Positions 1 to 8,351 of a stretch of DNA of 29,684 nt are shown here, piece by piece. The notes under the pieces were generated by a model. It ran no database searches. It worked only from the letters and a program-made list of their open reading frames with translations, and was not told the origin of the DNA. The DNA is from Bacteroidales bacterium UBA4318 (GTDB lineage: Bacteria; Bacteroidota; Bacteroidia; Bacteroidales; UBA932): contig DGUE01000010.1 in the NCBI GenBank assembly GCA_002393895.1, forward strand, positions 1 to 29,684, given 5' to 3'. Numbering within the stretch: position 1 is the stretch's first letter; the number at the start of each line of letters is the position of its first letter. A program made the translations under genes and the position numbers.

Positions 1-1141
1 GGAGTGCACGGCCGGAGCTGAAGCAGCCCTTGTAGTTGGTGATAGGATCACGGGGATAGCCGCAGAAGTTGGTCCACTTCATGTCGTTGTTGAAGGAGAA
101 GTTGACCGAACGCATTGCCCAGTTGTCGAGGATAACCACGTCGACCTGGCCATAGGTATCCATATCGTTGACGATCTTGTAGAGGTAGCCGCCGTTGCTG
201 GTCTCGATGAGAGGCATGTTCCATCCATACTCATGGGTGTCAGGAACAACCGCGTTCATGTTTGCAGGAGCAACTGTCGGGAAGCTGCCAAAGCCGATGG
301 CGTCGATATCCTTACCATCGTAACCACGGAGGAGCAGGTAACTGCGGACTGCAGTCTCGAGCATGTCTGCGGTGGTGTAGATCTTGTCATTGAAGTTGAT
401 CACGTAATCATTGGGAACGTAGTGAGCATCCTCTACAACGTCTGCATCACCTTCCTGGGCAAGCTCCCAGTTGGAGAGACGGTTCAGTTTGCCGACATTC
501 TTTTCCCAAACGTCGATGATCTTAACATACTCCTTGGCGAAAGCCTTGATGGAGCTGCCTGCGCCCTTGAAGCTGACAGAAACTTCAGCATCGAGTTTGC
601 CGTTCTTCTTGTAGTTGGCGAGCTCACGGGAGATGACGGTGGTCGCACGCTCGGTAGAGAATGCGATTGCACTGCCTCCACGGGTGAAGTTTGTCTGGTT
701 AGGAACGCGGAGGTCGCTCTCCATGCGGGCGAGCATCCTGGTCGCAACATTCACAAGGTCCTCGGTGTCTTCTCCGTTCTTGGGGCCGTTTACGACAGCG
801 ATTGTCTCTTTGTCGTAGCTGTCCCTGTCGGGATGGTCGGCGGGTTTGAAGGACTGAACGGTGATGTCGTCCTTCTTGCCGGCGCTAATGTTAACCAGAG
901 CCTTGCAGATCGCATACTGATACTCAGGAGTGTTGAGGTCCTTGTCGCCGACCTTGATGGTCTCGGCAAAAGATTCCTTTTCTTCCCAAGTCTGGTAGGC
1001 GGCAGCTGCTGCATCTACGATCTCAGTCAGCTTAAAAGTGCCTACTCCGCTAGGCTCATCAATCTCATTCTTCTCCTTACATCCGGGAAGAAGGAACATC
1101 AGAGCTGCAGCGGACATCAGAAAATAACGAAATTTTCTCAT
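1..1141 (-). CDS. PMBR-like repeat lipoprotein a, partial (3' end outside window)
   Basis: The gene starts at 1141 and runs off the left edge without a stop; 380 residues are visible. The N-terminus is a lipoprotein signal (MRKFRYFLMSAAALMFLLPGC, lipid Cys at 21), so the mature protein is probably membrane anchored and perhaps surface exposed. Residues about 38-88 (TIKVGDKDLNTPEYQYAI) and 130-190 have the rhythm of pseudomurein-binding repeats: helix, short strand with a V-x-G turn, then a tyrosine-rich helix. From about 197 it enters a module starting FAKEYVKIIDVWEKNVG, shared with the 989-aa protein at 14800-17769. The first 200 residues of the two are clear paralogues. It lies 50 bases after a GHL10-type hydrolase gene, the same order as in the other half of the locus. 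I infer a cell-wall-binding surface lipoprotein; the family call is by pattern and from memory. No catalytic motif is visible. Confidence 0.7.
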   Translation of the reverse strand, partial: MRKFRYFLMSAAALMFLLPGCKEKNEIDEPSGVGTFKLTEIVDAAAAAYQTWEEKESFAETIKVGDKDLNTPEYQYAICKALVNISAGKKDDITVQSFKPADHPDRDSYDKETIAVVNGPKNGEDTEDLVNVATRMLARMESDLRVPNQTNFTRGGSAIAFSTERATTVISRELANYKKNGKLDAEVSVSFKGAGSSIKAFAKEYVKIIDVWEKNVGKLNRLSNWELAQEGDADVVEDAHYVPNDYVINFNDKIYTTADMLETAVRSYLLLRGYDGKDIDAIGFGSFPTVAPANMNAVVPDTHEYGWNMPLIETSNGGYLYKIVNDMDTYGQVDVVILDNWAMRSVNFSFNNDMKWTNFCGYPRDPITNYKGCFSSGRAL

Positions 1142-1191
1142 AATGCTTTAGTTTTGAATTGGTTAAAAAGTTAATAATATTGGTTTAAGTT

Positions 1192-2529
1192 TTATCTCTT
1201 GTAAATGTCGTTGATGTCCGGGAAGGTGCCCAACTGATAACGGAAAAGCACTATGCCCTCGGCACGCGTTTCGGTCATCAGGTCAATGTCCCTGCGGAGT
1301 TCCTCGGCGGTCATCCCCTTGTTGGCGGCATTGTAAGTCTGGATTCCGGACCATGATACGCCTTCTTTCTTGGCAGCCTGGTCGGCGAAGTAGTTGGACC
1401 TGTCCTTGAAACCTGCATCGCTGAAATTGTAGGACCCATAGCGATAGATCATAGGCATCAGGATGTGGATGTACTGGGACATCTGGTAAGGAATCTGGCC
1501 GTAATAGTGCTGGGAATTCACCTCGGGCATGAGTGCGGCGGAAGTCACTAGGCCTTCGTCGAAACTGTCGGTAATCTCACGTATCTCGCGGCAGCAGCGA
1601 TTCACGGCGCCCACGGAGTTAACCTGATTGGTGTGATCGTGCTTGGAGGCTGTTCCTGCGAAACGGATGTAATCCAGATGCACACCCTTCACTCCCCAGG
1701 TCTCGATGTAGTCCCGGCACTGGGTGCGGATGCGCTCGTAGACCTCCTCTTTGTATTCCTTCTTTTCGTCGTCGATAGGGCTTTCCCAGTCTCCATTGTA
1801 GAAGCACTGCATCCACACATGGACGGAAAGGCCTATCTCGTCGCAGATGGCTATCATCTTCTTGGCAAGCTTGCGGTAAGAGCTGGAACCGAATGCCGCG
1901 AAGTTCAGAAGGATGTGGTCGTAACCCTTTTCCTTGAGGTTCCTGAGGCTCTTAGCGTCGTTTTCGAGGAGCTCGGCCATATGCGCTCCCCATGTCCACA
2001 CTGCGGTGGGCCTGGTTTTGGAAATATCGAAAATGGTATTCTCCTTCCCCTTGCTGGAATAGGTGAGCTTGCGCCATTCCCCGGTCATGTCCGGCATGCG
2101 CTGCCAGCTGGCAAAGTTGCCGAGCGAAGGATCGGATGCCGCATGCTCGAACTTGTCTACCGGAGAGCTGTTCGAACTGCCCAGCACCAGGGTGAATTCG
2201 CCATCGGAGGCGAATCCGGTGCGGAGCCCGCCGTCACCGGTGGAGATGACCTTGCGCTCGCCGGGAGCCATGCTTCCGGAAAGTTCGGCGATATTCTGTG
2301 CCTTGAAATAGCTGTCGCTAATGAACAGCGAAAGGCCCTCCAGGGAGATAGCCTCATCGCTCGTGTTCACAATTTCAACCCAGGTGTCTATGTCTTCCGC
2401 ATCGTCGTGGGCGGCGATTTCGTTAAGAAGTATACCCTTGTAGGGAGACTCCTTCTTCTTCTTCTCGCAGGAAGATGCGAGCAGCACGAATGCGGAGAGC
2501 AGGACGATAGCTTTACTGATTTTCATCAT
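1192..2529 (-). CDS. Lamin-tail domain + GHL10-like glycoside hydrolase lipoprotein a
   Basis: 445 aa. The lipoprotein signal has its lipid Cys at residue 21 (LLASSC). Residues about 31-155 form a lamin-tail (LTD) domain, with the typical LLNEI...WVEIVNTSDE...SLEGLSL pattern. Residues about 174-440 form a TIM-barrel-like putative glycoside hydrolase of the GHL10/DUF187-DUF4015 type: the GVHLDYIRF motif (D286) and AALMPE (E336) are candidate acidic active-site residues, followed by LMPMIYRYG and a final EGIVLFRYQLGTFP strand. E. coli DigH (YddW), a GHL10 protein, cuts peptide-free peptidoglycan glycans, so an endo-acting cell-wall glycan hydrolase is likely; the exact linkage is inference. The start overlaps the stop of the upstream murQ-like gene by 4 bases (ATGA); a second ATG follows directly and cannot be excluded. 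The copy at 17805-19139 has the same residue numbering for both acidic motifs. Confidence 0.85.
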   Translation of the reverse strand: MMKISKAIVLLSAFVLLASSCEKKKKESPYKGILLNEIAAHDDAEDIDTWVEIVNTSDEAISLEGLSLFISDSYFKAQNIAELSGSMAPGERKVISTGDGGLRTGFASDGEFTLVLGSSNSSPVDKFEHAASDPSLGNFASWQRMPDMTGEWRKLTYSSKGKENTIFDISKTRPTAVWTWGAHMAELLENDAKSLRNLKEKGYDHILLNFAAFGSSSYRKLAKKMIAICDEIGLSVHVWMQCFYNGDWESPIDDEKKEYKEEVYERIRTQCRDYIETWGVKGVHLDYIRFAGTASKHDHTNQVNSVGAVNRCCREIREITDSFDEGLVTSAALMPEVNSQHYYGQIPYQMSQYIHILMPMIYRYGSYNFSDAGFKDRSNYFADQAAKKEGVSWSGIQTYNAANKGMTAEELRRDIDLMTETRAEGIVLFRYQLGTFPDINDIYKR

Positions 2530-3356
2530 TTGAGGATTCCTTCTTTCTTGAGATACTCTTCGGCCTTCTTGAGACCGCCGGTTTTCTTGATCACCTCTTC
2601 GCAGTACTCATAGCTGAGCTGGGGATTGCGCTCCACCATGGTGCGGGTGAGGCGGTCGATGACCTTGTTGTTGATGAGGTTGGCGCAAACCATACGGTTG
2701 CCCTCCACGCGGCCGAGACGCACCATGAGGGTGGTGCTGATCATGTCGCAGAGGAGCTTCTGGCTGGTGCCGGACTTCATGCGGGTGCTGCCCGTAATGA
2801 ATTCGGGGCCCATTACAACTTCGATGGGATAATCCACATAATCCGAGATGGGCGATCCAGGGTTGTTGCAAATGCTTCCGCAGGGGATGCCATGCTCCTT
2901 GCAGGCCTTCATGGCCGCAAGCACATAGGGGGTGTTTCCGCTGGCGGAAATACCGACTACTATATCTTTGGGAGTGACGTGATGCTTTTCGCTGAGGGTC
3001 CTCCAGCCTTCTTCGGTGTCGTCTTCGGCTTCTTCAAGGTCCAGTACGAGGTTCTCGTTGCCACCGGCAAGCACAGCCTGCCAGATTTCAGGGGAGACGC
3101 CGTAGGTATTGGGCACTTCAAGGACGTCCAGAACGGCAAGTTTGCCGCCGGTGCCGGCACCCAGCCAGAAGAAGCGGCCGCCTGCACGGAGCTGCGCCTC
3201 GATGGCATTAACAAGTTTTTCAATGTCCGGAAGCACCGCCTCGATGGCGAGGGGAACTTTCTTGTCTTCGGTGTTGATGTCGCGCAGCAATTCAGCTACG
3301 GACTTCTTTTCCAGATGGTCGTAGAGCGAAGGTTGCTCTGTTAGTCTAATTGCCAT
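2526..3356 (-). CDS. murQ: MurQ-like N-acetylmuramic acid 6-phosphate etherase, divergent
   Basis: 276 aa, cytoplasmic (no signal), a SIS-fold protein. The MurQ reaction removes D-lactate from MurNAc-6-phosphate to give GlcNAc-6-phosphate. MurQ features seen: LYDHLEKKSVAELL start, EEAEDDTEEGW (residues 108-118), GISASGNTPYV (135-145), GPEFITGSTRMKSGTSQK (183-200). The glutamate matching E. coli Glu83 is present (E80). The usual GAGTSGRLG-LDASE-PPTFG signature is changed here to GAGTGGKLAVLDVLEVPNTYG (residues 66-86): the sugar-loop Ser is Gly, Arg is Lys, and Ala-Ser before the Glu is Val-Leu. It lies between GH20 and GHL10 genes, which supports processing of sugars released by those enzymes. 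No MurNAc kinase or permease is in the window. The family is confident; the exact substrate is less so, because of the altered loop. Confidence 0.85.
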   Translation of the reverse strand: MAIRLTEQPSLYDHLEKKSVAELLRDINTEDKKVPLAIEAVLPDIEKLVNAIEAQLRAGGRFFWLGAGTGGKLAVLDVLEVPNTYGVSPEIWQAVLAGGNENLVLDLEEAEDDTEEGWRTLSEKHHVTPKDIVVGISASGNTPYVLAAMKACKEHGIPCGSICNNPGSPISDYVDYPIEVVMGPEFITGSTRMKSGTSQKLLCDMISTTLMVRLGRVEGNRMVCANLINNKVIDRLTRTMVERNPQLSYEYCEEVIKKTGGLKKAEEYLKKEGILK

Positions 3357-3363
3357 ATGTTTC

Positions 3364-3371
3364 CAAATATA
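3364..3371 (-). promoter_or_regulatory. Candidate -7 promoter box ahead of the murQ-like gene
   Basis: The minus strand reads TATATTTG, a full match to the Bacteroidetes TAnnTTTG -7 box, in the 16-base gap between the GH20 stop and the murQ-like start. Only 7 bases separate it from the ATG at 3356, so a transcript started here would be leaderless or nearly so. No TTG -33 element is found at the expected 19-21 base spacing. It may be an internal promoter or chance in an AT-rich spacer. Confidence 0.35.
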
Positions 3372-3372
3372 G

Positions 3373-5220
3373 TTAAAATATTTTATATTTTACTTCTCCA
3401 AGTGCTTTTCCGTTTCGTACAGCCACCGCAGAAACCTTCTGCTGGGGGTTGATTACGAAAGGCCCCGTATAGACAGGCGAATCCGCCGTGGGGGTGCTTC
3501 CATCCAAAGTATAGTGGATTTCTGCATCGGGAGCGTCCACGCTGATAGTAGCTATCTTGCTGAACTGCGTATCTTTATGAAGTTCGATGAAGGGGTTGTA
3601 GAAAGCCTTGCAATAACCCACTCCAAGCAGGTCCAGCCTGCCGAGATGCTTTTCGAGCCTGCGGGTAAAGGCGTCCCAGTCCTTGGGGGCCCTGGTCCAT
3701 CCCGCGTCTGCAATTGCGCACATGCGCGGCCAGGCCATATATTCCACACGGGCGGGGGTGGGCATGTACTCTGTCCACACGCACCCCTCGACACCGATAA
3801 TATACTTTCTCTCCTCCGGTGTAAGCACCTCAGGCACAGGGTTATACTCATACATGGTGCGAAGCGTGGTAGGCCCTCCCATGGCCAGCGGTTCGCTCTC
3901 GGGATCCGCCTGCCAGTAGTCAAGATAGTACTTGGGATAGGGCGCCATCACCACCTCATGATGCTGCTGGGCAGCCTTGATCCCGCCTTCCTCCCCCAGC
4001 CAGGACATAACCTTTGCATTGGGCGCCAGGCCACCCTGGAGTATCTCGTCCCAACCGATGATCTGGTGGCCTTTGGAGTTGATGTATTTCTCCATACGCT
4101 GGATGAACCAGCTCTGGAGTTCGAACTCGTCCTTGAGCCCAAGTTTCTTTATAAGTGCCTGGCAGTGAGGGCATTTCTTCCAGCTCGCCTTGGGGCACTC
4201 ATCGCCTCCGATATGCACGAGTTCCGTGGGGAAGAGCTCGAACACCTCGTCGAACACGTCTTCCAGGAACTTGAAAGTCTCTTCCTTAGGGCAGTAGACC
4301 TGACGGAAGATACCCCAGCGGGTGGCGGTTTCGTAATGGTCTTCGAGGCCGCAGCTGAGTTCCGGATAGCAGGCGATGGCCGCCAGCGCATGACCGGGGA
4401 GTTCAATCTCCGGAATGATGGTCACGTAGCGTTCTGCGGCATATTTCACCAGATCCCGGACCTCTTCCTGAGTGTAATATCCGCCGTAGGGCGTGCCATC
4501 GTAGAAGCCGGACGCGAGTGAGCCTATTACGGTTTCCTTGCGCCACTGGCCCTTCTCGGTCAGCAGCGGATATTTCTTGATTTCCAGACGCCAGCCCTGA
4601 TCTTCGGTGAGATGCCAGTGGAAACGGTTTACCTTGTGCATGGCCATCACATCGATGTATTTCTTCAGGAAATCTACGCTGAAAAAGTGCAGGCAGCAGT
4701 CCAGATGCATTCCGCGGTAAGGGAAACGGGGGCTGTCTTCGATGCTGCAGCACGGGACTTCCCACTTCACTCCCCTCTGGCGGGTTTCCGCAAAAATCTG
4801 CTCAGGAAGCAGCTGCAGAAGGGTTTGCACTGCATAGAAAATGCCTGCGCCGTCGCCATATTCTATGAGCAGACGGTTGGGCTTGATTGCAAGATTGTAG
4901 GCCTCTTTGTTAAGGCCGGCATCAAGCACAAAAACGGCCTTCTCATGCCCATGGCGGAGAGGATCGTCGTCGATAATCTCGAGCTTGAAGCCGGCGGCTT
5001 TCTCGAGCCTGTCATTCAGGAAAGCAAGAGTGCGGAGGGTGGCTGAATCGGCCACATCCACATAGATGGGAGTCCTGCGGTCCAGGGTGAAGACACCCTC
5101 TTCCTGCTGGAAGAATTTAGGCTGGGGAATGATGGAAACAGGGCCGGAAGATTGCTTTTCTACGGTGCAGGAGAAAAGCAGCAAAGCGGCTGACAGTAAG
5201 CAGATTATCTTATTCGTCAT
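3373..5220 (-). CDS. GH20 beta-N-acetylhexosaminidase lipoprotein
   Basis: 615 aa. The lipoprotein signal ends LLFSC (Cys 18). Domain order: GH20b-like N-terminal domain (about 28-165), GH20 catalytic barrel (about 168-515), then a C-terminal chitobiase/hexosaminidase-type beta domain (about 545-615) with the HYTLDGSTPT motif. The catalytic Asp-Glu pair is D340-E341 in HIGGDECPK; RFHWHLTEDQGWR and the RGMHLD strand are also typical. GH20 retaining enzymes remove terminal beta-GlcNAc or beta-GalNAc by substrate-assisted catalysis. With a lipid anchor it probably acts at the periplasmic side of a membrane or at the surface. Its start overlaps the stop of the other GH20 gene by 4 bases (ATGA), so the two are probably translationally coupled. 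In this setting it likely trims HexNAc from cell-wall oligosaccharides; the acceptor linkage is not visible in the sequence. Confidence 0.95.
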   Translation of the reverse strand: MTNKIICLLSAALLLFSCTVEKQSSGPVSIIPQPKFFQQEEGVFTLDRRTPIYVDVADSATLRTLAFLNDRLEKAAGFKLEIIDDDPLRHGHEKAVFVLDAGLNKEAYNLAIKPNRLLIEYGDGAGIFYAVQTLLQLLPEQIFAETRQRGVKWEVPCCSIEDSPRFPYRGMHLDCCLHFFSVDFLKKYIDVMAMHKVNRFHWHLTEDQGWRLEIKKYPLLTEKGQWRKETVIGSLASGFYDGTPYGGYYTQEEVRDLVKYAAERYVTIIPEIELPGHALAAIACYPELSCGLEDHYETATRWGIFRQVYCPKEETFKFLEDVFDEVFELFPTELVHIGGDECPKASWKKCPHCQALIKKLGLKDEFELQSWFIQRMEKYINSKGHQIIGWDEILQGGLAPNAKVMSWLGEEGGIKAAQQHHEVVMAPYPKYYLDYWQADPESEPLAMGGPTTLRTMYEYNPVPEVLTPEERKYIIGVEGCVWTEYMPTPARVEYMAWPRMCAIADAGWTRAPKDWDAFTRRLEKHLGRLDLLGVGYCKAFYNPFIELHKDTQFSKIATISVDAPDAEIHYTLDGSTPTADSPVYTGPFVINPQQKVSAVAVRNGKALGEVKYKIF

Positions 5221-7013
5221 TTTGCAAATTCTTTGGTTGTGACCTTGCCTATGGCTTTACCCTTGCGGAAGCCGCGGGCCTTGATTACGCTGCCTTTGTC
5301 TACCATGAAAGGGGTGCCGTCGTAGCGGGGAGATTTCATTGTAGGAGTGCTGCCGTCCAGGGTGTAATGCACCTCGGCGGAAGGGTCGTCCAGCATCAGG
5401 TTCATGGGCTTTGGGAAGCCTATATTGCGGTCGTAATCGAATATCACATCATAGTATACCGGGCAATACTGAATTCCCTTCCAACTGAGGGTAGAAAGTA
5501 CCTTGGGCATTCGCCTGCGGAAGGATTCCCAGTCCTTGTTTTCGCGGGATGTCCAGCCCACTTCAGCTGCGGCCACATTGCGCGGGAAGGCCTGATACTC
5601 GGCAGTCTCGTTATCCGGGACATACTCTGTCCACAGACAGGTTTCGTATCCCACTATGTATTTGGCGCTCAGGTCTTTAAGAGAGTCAACAGAAGGATAG
5701 TAATTGTATACCTTCTTTAGCGGCATGAACACGTTCTGATCCACGGCGTCCGACTGGTCTTCCTGCCTGTTGTCGAGGTAGCACCAGCGGTTGGGGGTGA
5801 GGATTACGCGAATCCCGCGCTTGATGCCCTTGGCCGCAGGAGCATGGCCACGGTAAGACATGGCGATAGGATCTTCCAGCGCTCCCCCGTCCAGGATCTC
5901 GTCCCAGCCGATCACGGTCTTTCCGTGCCTGCGGAGGAAATCCCCCATCCTCTTCACGAAGAAGGTCTGGAGTTCCTCCACGTTTTCAAGACCCAGGACG
6001 GTCATAAGATCCTGGCAGTAAGCACTTTCGCGGTACACGTCCTTGGGGGCCTCATCCCCTCCTATATGATAGATTGGCGAAGGGAAGAGCTCAAAGAGCT
6101 CGGTAAACACGTCTTCCAGAAAACGGAATGTGGTGGCCGTGGGAGCATAGAGATTCTTGTGTATGCCCCACTTGGTTTCGACCTCGTAATGGCGGTCCGG
6201 GAAGCAGCTGAGTTCGGGATAGGCAGCGATGGCCGCCGTGCTGTGCCCAGGGATTTCTACCTCTGGAATCACAGTCACGCAGCGCCTGCGGGCATATTCC
6301 ACCACCTCACGGATATCGTCCTTGGTGTAGAATCCGCCATGCGGGATGCCATTCCCTATGCCGCTGTGCCAGGCAGTTTCCTTGCGCCAGGCGCCCACCT
6401 CGGTGAGTTTCGGATATTTGTCGATCTGGATGCGCCAGCCCTGGTCTTCGGTGAGGTGCCAGTGGAACATATTCTGCTTGTAGATGGCCATCACGTCGAT
6501 GAACTTCATTATCTCCTCCTTAGGGAAGAAGAAGCGGCCGCAGTCGAAAAGGAAACCGCGGTACCAGAATTCCGGCTCATCTTCTATGGTGCAGCATGGC
6601 GCCAGGAACTTCACCGCTTTCTTGAGCGCCTGCGCATAGATGGCATCTGGCAGAAGCTGCTTGAAAGTCTGCAGGGCATAGAACGCGCCGTTCACTTCGG
6701 ATGCCTCGACCAGCACCTCGGATGGGGTGACGGTGAGCCTGTAGGCCTCTTTGCCAAAACCGGACACACGCCTCAGCACTATCCTGGTCTTGCTGCCATT
6801 AAGGGCGGAGGCATACTTCACTTGCGCCTTGAAATCCGCCGCAATCTCTTCGAAAGCGGCATCTTCCACCACCAGGGCGGTATTCTTGTCGAGACGGAAG
6901 GAGCCTTCTGTCTCAGTCAGATGCTTTGGAGTAGGGACAATGTTGTAGCGGGGCGCCGCAAAAGCGTACGTCCAGGCAAGCAGGCACAAGGCAAGCAGTA
7001 TGAATCTTCTCAT
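5217..7013 (-). CDS. GH20 beta-N-acetylhexosaminidase, secreted
   Basis: 598 aa. The N-terminus is a conventional signal peptide (LLALCLLAWTYAFAAPRY) with no clear lipobox in the right place, so this copy is probably soluble in the periplasm, unlike its lipoprotein neighbour. It has the GH20b-like N-terminal domain, a GH20 barrel (about 150-500) with HWHLTEDQGWR and the catalytic pair D320-E321 in HIGGDEAPK, and a C-terminal beta domain with HYTLDGSTPT. Its ATG directly follows the TAA of the ceramidase-family gene with no gap, and its stop overlaps the next GH20 start. The two GH20 proteins are clearly paralogous but well diverged, which suggests different positions or linkages (for example GlcNAc versus GalNAc ends) and not a recent copy. 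The reaction is confident at family level; the specific substrate is inferred. Confidence 0.95.
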   Translation of the reverse strand: MRRFILLALCLLAWTYAFAAPRYNIVPTPKHLTETEGSFRLDKNTALVVEDAAFEEIAADFKAQVKYASALNGSKTRIVLRRVSGFGKEAYRLTVTPSEVLVEASEVNGAFYALQTFKQLLPDAIYAQALKKAVKFLAPCCTIEDEPEFWYRGFLFDCGRFFFPKEEIMKFIDVMAIYKQNMFHWHLTEDQGWRIQIDKYPKLTEVGAWRKETAWHSGIGNGIPHGGFYTKDDIREVVEYARRRCVTVIPEVEIPGHSTAAIAAYPELSCFPDRHYEVETKWGIHKNLYAPTATTFRFLEDVFTELFELFPSPIYHIGGDEAPKDVYRESAYCQDLMTVLGLENVEELQTFFVKRMGDFLRRHGKTVIGWDEILDGGALEDPIAMSYRGHAPAAKGIKRGIRVILTPNRWCYLDNRQEDQSDAVDQNVFMPLKKVYNYYPSVDSLKDLSAKYIVGYETCLWTEYVPDNETAEYQAFPRNVAAAEVGWTSRENKDWESFRRRMPKVLSTLSWKGIQYCPVYYDVIFDYDRNIGFPKPMNLMLDDPSAEVHYTLDGSTPTMKSPRYDGTPFMVDKGSVIKARGFRKGKAIGKVTTKEFAK

Positions 7014-8351
7014 TTACTCTTCTGCGATAGTATCGCTAATGGTCTTGATAACGCCTTCACGATAGACCGAAGGCATCTTTTCGGAGAGCGGATACGGCGC
7101 CTTGATGTAGACGTGCATCTGTTCAACCTCATATTCGTAACCCTTGCGCACCTGGTAGGCACGCTCGGAGGGCAGGTAAGAATTCTGTCCGTTGGTATAT
7201 CCTGCAAAGAAGATAGTCCTGTCGGGGAATGCGGCGCGGGCCTCCATCTGGTATTCGCAGAAAGGCTCCCCGTCGCTGAAGAAGAAGATAACCCCGTCCA
7301 GGTCCACTCCGTGAAGATGATAGCGGAGTTTGGATGGCACAGGCCCTTCTTCGAAGCGCTCCAGGATCTCTTCCTTCCAGCCCATGACATCGTCCGCGAA
7401 GCGCGGGAAAACGGTGCGGGCACTGGCTGCGAGCGAATCAGCATGGGCTATAACCGCCTCGGGGGTGATCACATCAATCTGATAAGGCAGGTCCACGGTT
7501 TCGTTCACCAGGCGCAGGAGTCCTTTTGAGGGGACCCGGCTGAACTTGATGTTCACCAGCGAATCCGCAAGGCTCTTGCCGCACTCTTCGGCATACTCCA
7601 CCATCTTGGGGCCGAGCGCCGGATCCATATTGCCGGCGGCGCCGGTCAGTTGGAACACTTCCCCGCCCCAGGCTTCGGAAAGATACTTTCCGCAGATGCC
7701 TGGATAGTCCGAACTCAGCAGCAGGCTCCCTGCACCCATGCACACCGGATGGCATGCCAGATTCACGACAGAGACCACCGGCTTGCCCTTCTGCAGGAAA
7801 CGCGCCACGTACACGTCATGGTCCACGGGGCCGCCCTTCTCGCAGCGGTTGCCATTGATGGAGGTGCAGCCCTTGCCGATTTCCAGCTTGAAAGGCTTGC
7901 CTTCGGCGGCAATGTTCTTTACGGCGTTGTCCACAACCGTCTCCACCATCCTGTCTTTCCAGGCACGGTTCGGGCCGCCGGGCACGTTGCACCAGCCTCC
8001 TGAACGGGGCGCGGAATGAGTGTGGATGTTGTGCATCAGGATGTTATCCACGGCAAGGCCGGATTTCTCCGCAATCATGGCACGCATGGTGTCGGCCAGG
8101 GCCGGGGAGATTTCCATGAGGTCGTTGCTGATGATGCACACCTTCTGTGTGCCGTCGCCCAGCACAAGGCAATGGGTGAAAAGATGCTGGTGTATGCCGT
8201 CGTGGAGTTTGCTTCGGGCAGCGAAGCCCGCGAGCATGGTATGCTCGTCTTCCGTCGTGGAAATATCGGCGGAGCTATAGCTCATAGTCAGCCCTTTCGA
8301 GCATGAAAGGGCTGACACGATGAGCAATATATAAATAAATACCTTTTTCAT
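7014..8351 (-). CDS. Neutral/alkaline ceramidase-family amidohydrolase lipoprotein
   Basis: 445 aa. The lipoprotein signal ends VSALSC (Cys 17). The body matches the N-terminal domain of neutral/alkaline non-lysosomal ceramidases (PF04734): NIHTHSAP (H110, H112), NLACHPVCMG (H201), SSDYPG and QLTGAAGNMDP correspond to the Zn-site and nucleophile-region motifs. True bacterial ceramidases are about 650 aa and have an extra C-terminal domain; this protein has only the catalytic part, as in many Bacteroidetes homologues of unknown substrate. The family cuts N-acyl amide bonds with a Zn ion. Inside a hexosamine/cell-wall locus, a sugar N-acyl or a peptide-sugar amide is a more natural target than ceramide, but that is inference. 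It abuts SusD-1 upstream and a GH20 gene downstream with no spacer bases, so it is firmly in the operon. Confidence 0.8.
   Translation of the reverse strand: MKKVFIYILLIVSALSCSKGLTMSYSSADISTTEDEHTMLAGFAARSKLHDGIHQHLFTHCLVLGDGTQKVCIISNDLMEISPALADTMRAMIAEKSGLAVDNILMHNIHTHSAPRSGGWCNVPGGPNRAWKDRMVETVVDNAVKNIAAEGKPFKLEIGKGCTSINGNRCEKGGPVDHDVYVARFLQKGKPVVSVVNLACHPVCMGAGSLLLSSDYPGICGKYLSEAWGGEVFQLTGAAGNMDPALGPKMVEYAEECGKSLADSLVNIKFSRVPSKGLLRLVNETVDLPYQIDVITPEAVIAHADSLAASARTVFPRFADDVMGWKEEILERFEEGPVPSKLRYHLHGVDLDGVIFFFSDGEPFCEYQMEARAAFPDRTIFFAGYTNGQNSYLPSERAYQVRKGYEYEVEQMHVYIKAPYPLSEKMPSVYREGVIKTISDTIAEE

Noticed and set aside
5844..7529. A 561-codon plus-strand open frame opposite a GH20 gene and the ceramidase-family gene.
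   Set aside because: It crosses two real genes on the other strand and has no recognisable domain, signal or promoter.
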